From an uncultured Planctomycetota bacterium (GTDB taxonomy: Bacteria > Planctomycetota > UBA1135 > GCA-002686595), in the NCBI GenBank assembly GCA_903829565.1, contig CAIKQM010000221.1, positions 1 to 14,514 of the forward strand: a DNA stretch of 14,514 nt. The letters run 5' to 3'. Position 1 is the stretch's first letter; each line of letters begins with the position of its first letter. Under the pieces are notes generated by a model. It saw nothing but the letters and a program-made list of their open reading frames with translations, was not told the DNA's origin and did no database searches. Below, in pieces: positions 1-4,274 of this stretch. The position numbers were made by a program, and so were the translations under genes.

Positions 1-105
1 ACCTACTCCGGCCGAAACAGTGCCGCCGCAAGGCGCACCTACCGACATCGAACACGCTCGCTCGCCAGCCCCTGAAGGGGAGGGCAGCCAGCACGAGACC
101 GAGAC
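1..105 (+). other. Leader upstream of rpmG, no gene seen
   Basis: No coding region is recognisable here; in particular it does not read as the end of tuf, a common upstream neighbour. Two small hairpins can be drawn. One is CGCC (24-27) / GGCG (32-35) closed by a GCAA tetraloop, extended by GTG (20-22) / CAC (36-38). The other is CCCC (69-72) / GGGG (77-80) with loop TGAA. No convincing -35/-10 pair is visible, so the operon promoter probably lies further upstream. Hairpins this short are common in GC-rich DNA, so a regulatory role is only a possibility. Confidence 0.4.
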
Positions 106-264
106 ATGAAAGTCAAAGAACGCTACGTCTTCCTCGAGTGCACCGTGTGTGGCAACCGCAACTACACGACGCACAAGCGGCTCAAGTCGCAGTACAAGCT
201 CGAGAAGTCGAAGTACTGCCGCTTCTGCAAGAGCCATCACCCGCACAAGGAAAAGAAGCTCTAA
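106..264 (+). CDS. rpmG: 50S ribosomal protein L33 (bL33), zinc-binding type
   Basis: Small protein of the large ribosomal subunit, located near the E site. The 52-residue reading frame starts MKVKERYVFLECTVCGNRNY and ends in a lysine-rich HPHKEKKL, the usual bL33 length and character. Two CxxC pairs, C12/C15 and C38/C41, form the zinc-ribbon (C+) version; zinc-free paralogues lack them. It is the first gene of the cluster, and rpmG-secE-nusG is a widely conserved order. The start is the only ATG giving the family N-terminus. The Shine-Dalgarno is weak (GAGAC directly before ATG; an AAGGGGAGGG stretch at 75-84 is too far away). Identity is certain from composition, length, cysteine spacing and neighbourhood. 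Confidence 0.96.
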   Translation: MKVKERYVFLECTVCGNRNYTTHKRLKSQYKLEKSKYCRFCKSHHPHKEKKL

Positions 265-355
265 GGCAGGTCACGCACCTACCTAGAGCCCGGCACGGCA
301 CGTGCGGTTCCCGCTAAGGCGAACCTGCGTGCCCCAGTCTCACCCACCGCGAAGA

Positions 356-376
356 GGGCGCGCACTGTGCGCGCCC
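356..376 (+). promoter_or_regulatory. Strong inverted repeat in the rpmG-secE spacer
   Basis: GGGCGCGCAC (356-365) and GTGCGCGCCC (367-376) are perfect inverse complements around a single base. In RNA this gives a GGGCGCGC stem of at least 8 bp with a 5-base loop. It lies 19 bases upstream of the secE Shine-Dalgarno (AGAAGGAG, 396-403). There is no T-run after it, so it is not a standard intrinsic terminator. Candidate roles are an mRNA processing or stability element, or a protein-binding palindrome. Weaker complementarity (GCAGGT 266-271 with ACCTGC 323-328) suggests that more of the spacer folds. Confidence 0.5.
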
Positions 377-409
377 CGCCAGACCAGCAAGCAACAGAAG
401 GAGCAGACA

Positions 410-844
410 ATGGCCTACAAGCAAGATCAAGGACGCTACGCGCGCCTGGCAGCGTTTTGGACGCTCGCTCTGCTGATCTTCTACGGCTGCACTTCGCTGC
501 GCGAGCAGCTCTCGGCGTACGCCGCGCTCAATCAGCCGCTCGTTGCCTCGATGGCCAAGCTGCCTGTGTTGGGCCTGCACTTTGACGCCGGTCTGTTGAT
601 CGTCACTGTCGTGCTCGCCGGTGGCTTGTGGCTGCTCTACCGTTTCCTTGAGCAACCGCGTCAAGCGGACTTGCTGATCGAAACGGAATCCGAGCTGAAT
701 AAGGTCACCTGGCCGACGATGCCTGAGGCGGTTAACTCCAGCCTCGTGGTTCTCGGCACCGTGATCTTCCTGATGGTCTTCCTGGCCGGTGCCGACTGGA
801 TTCTCGGCCGCTGGACCATGTACCTCCTCACCGGAACCCCCTGA
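410..844 (+). CDS. secE: Preprotein translocase subunit SecE
   Basis: SecE is the essential small membrane subunit of the SecYEG protein-conducting channel. The 144-residue product has three hydrophobic segments (about 12-30, 59-79 and 107-133), the three-helix arrangement of the E. coli protein rather than the single-helix form of many bacteria. The conserved cytoplasmic amphipathic segment is present at 92-106 as E-S-E-L-N-K-V-T-W-P-T-M-P-E, containing the hallmark K-V-x-W-P just before the last helix. The start at 410 is chosen because a strong Shine-Dalgarno (AGAAGGAG, 396-403) sits six bases upstream and the N-terminus is then a short polar stretch. An in-frame upstream extension to 302 would add low-complexity sequence and cross the spacer hairpin. 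nusG follows after 16 bases, as in most bacteria. Confidence 0.95.
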   Translation: MAYKQDQGRYARLAAFWTLALLIFYGCTSLREQLSAYAALNQPLVASMAKLPVLGLHFDAGLLIVTVVLAGGLWLLYRFLEQPRQADLLIETESELNKVTWPTMPEAVNSSLVVLGTVIFLMVFLAGADWILGRWTMYLLTGTP

Positions 845-860
845 ACGGAGCCACCTGACT

Positions 861-1412
861 ATGTCCATGCAGTGGTACTTCGTTCGCTGCCAATCGGGTC
901 GTGAAGACTCGATTGCCCGCAACGCGTTGACGCGTCTGCGCACCAAGGGCGTTTCGGACATCATCCCCCAGATCCTCGTGCCGTTCGAGCGCGTGACGGA
1001 TTTGAAGGCGGGCAAGAAGCGCGTCAAGAATAAGAAGCTGTACCCCGGCTACTTGATGGTGCAGGCCGACATCGAGGACCTCGAGGACGCGCGCGTGCTG
1101 GTGGCACGTGACACGCTGCGCACCATTGATGGTCTGCGCGACTTCCTCGGCACGCGTGGTGAAGCCACGCCGCTCTCCGATCAAGAGGTCAACACGATCC
1201 TGTCGCGCATGTCGGACAGCGAAGCGAAGCCTCAAATCACCATCGGCCTGAACAAGGGCGACATGGTCAAGATCAAGTCGGGCGCCTTCGGTGGCTTCGA
1301 TGGCCCGATTGAAGAAGTGAATGCGGAGAAGGGCACGGTCAAGGTCGTGGTCACGATCTTTGGACGCCCGACCCCGGTGGAACTCGAGTACTGGGAGGTC
1401 GAGACCGTGTGA
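861..1412 (+). CDS. nusG: Transcription termination/antitermination factor NusG
   Basis: NusG is the universally conserved elongation factor that bridges the RNA polymerase clamp and protrusion, and links polymerase to Rho or the ribosome. The 183-residue protein has the N-terminal NGN domain (about 4-115), starting W-Y-F-V-R-C-Q-S-G-R-E and containing the L-Y-P-G-Y-L-M-V core strand (60-67). A C-terminal KOW domain follows (about 131-181) with G-D-M-V-K-I-K-S-G-A-F-G-G-F-D-G. There is no large inserted domain, and the length is normal. Start 861 has GGAG (847-850) ten bases upstream. An ATG two codons later (867) is an equally possible initiator and would change only the first two residues. 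The gene lies 16 bases after secE and 144 bases before rplK. Confidence 0.97.
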   Translation: MSMQWYFVRCQSGREDSIARNALTRLRTKGVSDIIPQILVPFERVTDLKAGKKRVKNKKLYPGYLMVQADIEDLEDARVLVARDTLRTIDGLRDFLGTRGEATPLSDQEVNTILSRMSDSEAKPQITIGLNKGDMVKIKSGAFGGFDGPIEEVNAEKGTVKVVVTIFGRPTPVELEYWEVETV

Positions 1413-1418
1413 GCTCAA

Positions 1419-1447
1419 GGCCGCTACGCGCGCAAGCGCGGTAGGCC
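1419..1447 (+). promoter_or_regulatory. GCAA-tetraloop hairpin just after nusG
   Basis: Six bases after the nusG stop, GGCC (1419-1422), TAC (1425-1427) and GCGC (1428-1431) pair with GCGC (1436-1439), GTA (1441-1443) and GGCC (1444-1447). There is a GC bulge on the 5' side, a single G bulge on the 3' side, and a GCAA (GNRA) loop. There is no T-run downstream, so read-through into rplK is expected. It could be an mRNA end or processing element, or a partial attenuator separating secE-nusG from rplKAJL. The rest of the 1413-1556 spacer shows no clear promoter. Confidence 0.45.
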
Positions 1448-1526
1448 CACACTCACCACGCAACCTCGCTGACCTCTCATCGCTCACACCAATCTCAGGA
1501 ACAGGTAACCAAGCACACCTCAACAA

Positions 1527-1551
1527 GCCAGCGGCGAGCCCGCAGGCAGGA
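1527..1551 (+). promoter_or_regulatory. Hairpin abutting the rplK Shine-Dalgarno
   Basis: GCC (1527-1529) A GCGG (1531-1534) pairs with CCGC (1540-1543) A GGC (1545-1547) across a CGAGC loop, with one A-A mismatch. The 3' arm ends directly against the AGGA (1548-1551) that serves rplK, five bases before its ATG. A stem in this position could limit ribosome access. The L11-L1 operon is autoregulated by L1 binding to the rplK leader in other bacteria. I cannot show that this hairpin resembles the known L1 target, so that link is inference. Confidence 0.4.
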
Positions 1552-1556
1552 CGAAG

Positions 1557-1982
1557 ATGGCAAAGGAAATCACAGGCAAAATCAAACTGCAGTGCCCCGC
1601 GGGCCAGGCGACGCCTGCACCGCCCGTTGGCCCCGCGCTCGGTTCCTACGGCGTGAACATCGCCGCCTTCGTCAAGCAATTTAACGACGCCACGCGTCCG
1701 CAGATGGGCCTGATCATCCCGGTGGAGATCACGGTCTACAAGGACCGTAGCTTCACCTTGGTCTTCAAGACGCCGCCGGCATCGGTGCTGCTCAAGAAGG
1801 CCGCCGGCATCGAGACCGCCTCCGGCAAGGTGGGTCACGAATCCAAGGGCAAAGTCACCAAGAAGCAGGTCGAGGAGATTGCCAAGACCAAGCTGCCCGA
1901 TCTGAACTGCCGCGACCTCGCGGCGGCGATCAAGATCGTCGAAGGCACCGCCCGTTCCTCGGGTATCAAGATCGAAGGCTGA
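1557..1982 (+). CDS. rplK: 50S ribosomal protein L11 (uL11)
   Basis: L11 binds the GTPase-associated centre of 23S rRNA at the base of the stalk, where translation factors and thiopeptide antibiotics act. The protein has 141 residues, the standard length. The N-terminal domain carries the conserved proline pair and glycine patch (A-P-P-V-G-P-A-L-G, 21-29), and the N-V-x-x-F-x-K-x-F segment follows. The C-terminal rRNA-binding domain includes T-P-P-A-S-V-L-L-K-K-A-A-G and the terminal G-T-A-R-S-S-G-I. The start is supported by AGGA (1548-1551) five bases upstream and by the canonical M-A-K-x-I-x-G-x-I-K-L-Q beginning. rplA follows after 34 bases. Confidence 0.97.
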   Translation: MAKEITGKIKLQCPAGQATPAPPVGPALGSYGVNIAAFVKQFNDATRPQMGLIIPVEITVYKDRSFTLVFKTPPASVLLKKAAGIETASGKVGHESKGKVTKKQVEEIAKTKLPDLNCRDLAAAIKIVEGTARSSGIKIEG

Positions 1983-2016
1983 GCCTAGCTCGGTCTAAGC
2001 AAGAGAAAGCAACCAC

Positions 2017-2712
2017 ATGGTCAAACGCAGCAAGCGCTACTTGCAGGCCGCAGCGAAGGTCGACCCGACCAAGTCGCACGCACCGGCCGCTGCCCTGCAG
2101 CTCATCAAGAGCCTGCCTGGCACCAAGTTCGATGAAACGGTCGAAGTGGCCATCCACCTCGGCATCGATCCCAAGAAGACGGACCAACTCGTGCGCGGCG
2201 CAGTGTCGCTGCCCAAGGGTTTGGGTAAGTCGGTCAAGGTGATCGTGTTCGCCGAAGGGGATAAGGCCGCTGCCGCCAAGGCCGCAGGCGCCGACGAAGT
2301 CGGTTCCGGCGAGCTGGCGGACAAGGTCCTCGGCGGCTGGACGGATTTCGACATCGTCATCGCCAGCCCCGACATGATGAAGCACGTCGGTAAGCTCGGT
2401 AAGGTCCTCGGTCCGCAGGGCAAAATGCCCAGCCCGAAGTCCGGTACGGTGACGGCCGACGTTGGTCAAGCGGTCAAGGAATTCAAGGCCGGTAAGGTCG
2501 AATTCCGCACCGATGCAGGTGGCAATGTCCACGCAGCCTTCGGCAAGAAGAGCTTCAGCGTCGACGACCTCAGCGCCAACCTGGTCGCTCTACTCGAGCA
2601 TGTTTCGTCGCTGCGCCCTGCAGCGGTGAAGGGCTCGTTCTTCCGCAAGATCTCGGTTTCCTCGACGATGGGACCGGGTGTTCAAGTCACGTGGGAGGTG
2701 GCAAGTGCCTAA
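2017..2712 (+). CDS. rplA: 50S ribosomal protein L1 (uL1)
   Basis: L1 forms the mobile L1 stalk that helps release deacylated tRNA from the E site. In many bacteria it also represses its own operon by binding mRNA. The 231-residue protein has normal length and the two-domain pattern: an N/C-terminal domain I and a central domain II. The family signature is at about 124-145: K-L-G-K-V-L-G-P-Q-G-K-M-P-S-P-K. The T-M-G-P-G-V near the C-terminus is also typical. The Shine-Dalgarno is weak (AAGAGAAAG ahead of ATG 2017), so expression may depend on coupling to rplK, which ends 34 bases earlier. Its last eight bases overlap rplJ, and the rplJ ribosome-binding site lies inside its final codons. Confidence 0.97.
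   Translation: MVKRSKRYLQAAAKVDPTKSHAPAAALQLIKSLPGTKFDETVEVAIHLGIDPKKTDQLVRGAVSLPKGLGKSVKVIVFAEGDKAAAAKAAGADEVGSGELADKVLGGWTDFDIVIASPDMMKHVGKLGKVLGPQGKMPSPKSGTVTADVGQAVKEFKAGKVEFRTDAGGNVHAAFGKKSFSVDDLSANLVALLEHVSSLRPAAVKGSFFRKISVSSTMGPGVQVTWEVASA
2694..2704 (+). promoter_or_regulatory. Ribosome-binding site that fixes the GTG start of rplJ
   Basis: GGAGG (2694-2698), inside the last codons of rplA, sits six bases before GTG 2705. There is no ATG nearby that would give a family-like L10 N-terminus, so this strong Shine-Dalgarno decides the start. Its position inside rplA predicts that ribosomes finishing L1 re-initiate on L10. Confidence 0.8.
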
Positions 2713-3247
2713 TCTCGTCAACCGACTGTTGGTCGAAGACCTGAATCGCGAATTGAAGTCCGCCGAAGGCCTGGCCATCGTGACTTGGGGCGGTCTCAAC
2801 GCCACCCAAAACGAAGACCTGCGCGACAAGCTGGCCGAGAAGGGCGCGGGCATGATGCTCGTGCGCAACCAACTCGCCCGCATCGCTCTGCGCGAGCGCG
2901 GTATCGAAGTCGCCGAAGACATCTTCGTCGGCCAGATGGCCATCGCGTACGGCTCGACCGAATCGACCATCCATGCCATGCGCATTCTGACCTCGGAAGA
3001 GGCCAAGAAGACGGGCAAGGTCACGGTCAAGGGCGGCGTCATCGAAGGCCGCTTCATCGCTGGCAAGGACGCCGAAGCTATCGGCGAACTGCCCGATCGC
3101 AACACGCTCAATGGCAAGGTGGTATCGCTGCTCGCCAGCGGTCCGCGCGGAGTTGTCTCCGTGCTCAACGCCGTGCCGTCCGCTCTGGTTCGCGTCCTTC
3201 AGGCGCGCGCCGAACAACTGGAGAAGGCCAGCGGGGCCGCCTCCTGA
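2705..3247 (+). CDS. rplJ: 50S ribosomal protein L10 (uL10), GTG start
   Basis: L10 is the stalk base that anchors L7/L12 dimers to 23S rRNA. Read from GTG 2705 the product has 180 residues and begins M-P-N-L-V-N-R-L-L-V-E-D-L, followed by the L10 core (V-T-W-G-G-L-N-A-T-Q ... M-L-V-R-N-Q-L-A-R-I-A-L). The central G-x-V-x-x-G-x-I-E-G-R-F segment is also typical. The last about 25 residues (V-R-V-L-Q-A-R-A-E-Q-L-E-K) form the amphipathic helix that carries L12 dimers. An in-frame extension to 2678 would run deeper into rplA with unrelated residues and is rejected. The 8-base overlap leaves no room for the separate L10 leader RNA seen in E. coli and Bacillus, so control must differ. rplL follows after 60 bases. 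Confidence 0.95.
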   Translation: MPNLVNRLLVEDLNRELKSAEGLAIVTWGGLNATQNEDLRDKLAEKGAGMMLVRNQLARIALRERGIEVAEDIFVGQMAIAYGSTESTIHAMRILTSEEAKKTGKVTVKGGVIEGRFIAGKDAEAIGELPDRNTLNGKVVSLLASGPRGVVSVLNAVPSALVRVLQARAEQLEKASGAAS

Positions 3248-3253
3248 CTCACT

Positions 3254-3273
3254 CCGCGCCGCACGCGGCGCGG
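3254..3273 (+). promoter_or_regulatory. Hairpin in the rplJ-rplL spacer
   Basis: CCGCGCCG (3254-3261) pairs perfectly with CGGCGCGG (3266-3273) around CACG, seven bases after the rplJ stop. No T-run follows. L12 is needed in several copies per L10, and a stable hairpin followed by a good rplL ribosome-binding site (AGGA 3297-3300) is a plausible way to raise L12 output through differential mRNA stability or initiation. The structure is seen in the sequence; the function is inferred. Confidence 0.5.
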
Positions 3274-3307
3274 GACCCCTTCAACCTCACCCTAAAAGGA
3301 AAGTTCC

Positions 3308-3706
3308 ATGTCTGACACGATCGAACTCGAACAGGAGCTCGCCGACATCGTCGCGAAGCTGGATGGCCTCACCCTCATGCAGGCCTCGAAGATGGTTAAG
3401 CACCTCGAAGCCCGTTGGGGCGTCAGCGCTGCCGCCCCGGTGGCGGTTGCCGCTGCCGGCGGTGCAGCCGCTGCTGCCCCGAAGGTCGAAGAGAAGACCT
3501 CGTTTGATGTGATCCTTGAAGCCGCTGGCGACAAGAAGATCGACGTCATCAAGGTCGTGCGCGAAGCCACGGGCCTGGGCCTCAAGGAAGCCAAGGACCT
3601 GGTCGATGGCGCCCCGAAGCCGGTCAAGACTGGCGTCGACAAGGCCGAAGCGGACGCCCTCAAGGCCAAGCTCGATGGCGTTGGCGCGAAGGTCAAGCTG
3701 GCCTGA
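3308..3706 (+). CDS. rplL: 50S ribosomal protein L7/L12 (bL12)
   Basis: Multicopy stalk protein whose C-terminal domains recruit and stimulate the translational GTPases. The 132-residue product has the three expected parts. An N-terminal dimerisation helix pair spans about 1-35. An alanine/glycine-rich hinge spans about 41-58 (many A-A-A and G-G-A-A). The C-terminal domain (about 64-132) carries the conserved factor-binding helix I-K-V-V-R-E-A-T-G-L-G-L-K-E-A-K. The start at 3308 has AAGGAAAG with AGGA (3297-3300) seven bases upstream. It is the last ribosomal gene before the long structured spacer leading to rpoB. Confidence 0.97.
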   Translation: MSDTIELEQELADIVAKLDGLTLMQASKMVKHLEARWGVSAAAPVAVAAAGGAAAAAPKVEEKTSFDVILEAAGDKKIDVIKVVREATGLGLKEAKDLVDGAPKPVKTGVDKAEADALKAKLDGVGAKVKLA

Positions 3707-3729
3707 TTCCGGCTTAGGCTGACACCTCT

Positions 3730-3798
3730 GTCGCCTCCTGACTCTGTAGTTGCCCTTCGGGGCCACTTACAGGGAGGGAGGCGGCGGTACGGAGTCAG
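3730..3798 (+). promoter_or_regulatory. RNA element with two mutually exclusive folds
   Basis: Fold 1: CGCCTCC (3732-3738) pairs GGAGGCG (3777-3783), and CTCTGTA (3742-3748) pairs TACAGGG (3768-3774, one G-U). Inside them GCCC (3752-3755) pairs GGGC (3760-3763) across a TTCG loop, the very stable C(UUCG)G tetraloop. Fold 2: CTGACTCTGTA (3738-3748) pairs TACGGAGTCAG (3788-3798), 11 bp with one G-U. Both folds use 3742-3748, so they exclude each other, as in attenuators and riboswitches. No T-run follows either fold, so any control of termination would have to be Rho-dependent or act through processing. The pairings are read directly; the switching idea is inference. Confidence 0.5.
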
Positions 3799-3815
3799 AC
3801 TTGGCTATAGGTAGG

Positions 3816-3871
3816 CCTTACGCAAAGGATGGGGGATTGCACTAGCAATCTGCCCCGTCGTTTGCGTATGG
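3816..3871 (+). promoter_or_regulatory. Long near-continuous hairpin, possible RNase III site
   Basis: TACGCAAA (3819-3826) pairs TTTGCGTA (3861-3868). After one G-G mismatch, GAT (3828-3830) pairs GTC (3857-3859, with a U-G), GGGG (3831-3834) pairs CCCC (3853-3856), and GATTGC (3835-3840) pairs GCAATC (3845-3850). A two-base TG bulge and an ACTA loop complete it. CC (3816-3817) and GG (3870-3871) add two more pairs beyond a U-U mismatch. About 21 bp are stacked below the loop, the size and regularity of a bacterial RNase III substrate. No T-run follows, so it is not a simple terminator. Confidence 0.6.
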
Positions 3872-4118
3872 TTTCCCCTCCACAATCCCGCACGCACTCT
3901 CGCTGTACAGCAGGTGTGCTCGGTTTGGTGGTGGAATCGGCACTTGAGTTGCGGGCGCTCGTCGCTCGTGCACTCTCGCCCGTTTCGTCTCTATCGACTG
4001 CATTGCACCGATCCTTGACCGCTTCCCTCGCGGTGATGGATCACACAGCCCCAAAGCTTCGGACGGCGTACCACCGCCGCGTCGGAGCCCCCTCAGCACG
4101 AACGACCCCGGCGGACTG

Positions 4119-4151
4119 ACCGTTGACGGTGGCGCAGCGTATCCACGCTGC
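4119..4151 (+). promoter_or_regulatory. Two adjacent hairpins in the rpoB leader
   Basis: ACCG (4119-4122) pairs CGGT (4127-4130) around TTGA. Three bases later, GCAGCGT (4134-4140) pairs ACGCTGC (4145-4151) around ATCC, a perfect 7-bp stem. They lie about 120 bases before the rpoB start. The second is stable enough to form in mRNA. There is no T-run, and no role can be assigned from the sequence alone. Confidence 0.4.
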
Positions 4152-4274
4152 ACGCGGTCTCGGCCCAGCTGTCCGGATCACAGCACCACGACTGACCACA
4201 CGGTCCAAGGCCTGTCGCGACTCGGAGTCCTTTGCAGAAGGCGACCCGACGAGAGGCCCGCGAACTGGGTGACC

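Larger units (their letters stand above)
3707..4274 (+). other. Structured non-coding spacer between rplL and rpoB
   Basis: These 568 bases contain no credible gene. The small open frames on both strands lack Shine-Dalgarno sites and family-like protein sequence. The stretch is rich in inverted repeats: a 3730-3798 element with competing helices, a long hairpin at 3816-3871, ACCGC/GCGGT at 4018-4034, and a hairpin pair at 4119-4151. I found no convincing -35/-10 promoter. In E. coli the same interval carries a partial attenuator and an RNase III processing site that uncouple rpoBC from the ribosomal genes. The position and double-stranded character here suggest an analogous but independently built control region. 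Confidence 0.7.

Noticed and set aside
265..409. Possible tRNA-Trp between rpmG and secE, a common arrangement
   Set aside because: No T-loop-like GGTTCGA motif, CCA anticodon context or acceptor-stem complementarity was found.
302..409. N-terminal extension of SecE upstream of 410
   Set aside because: The added residues are arginine/proline-rich without family similarity and cross the strong inverted repeat, while 410 has an excellent Shine-Dalgarno.
4015..4040. TTGACC as the -35 of an rpoB promoter
   Set aside because: No acceptable -10 hexamer occurs 16-18 bases downstream; the element overlaps a small hairpin instead.
3829..4153. Small open frames on both strands in the rplL-rpoB spacer
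   Set aside because: No Shine-Dalgarno, no recognisable protein features, and they overlap the inverted repeats; they are better explained as chance frames in a structured non-coding region.
4269..4274. GTG start for rpoB two codons upstream
   Set aside because: Possible, but ATG 4275 gives the family-like N-terminus and neither has a strong ribosome-binding site; ATG is preferred.
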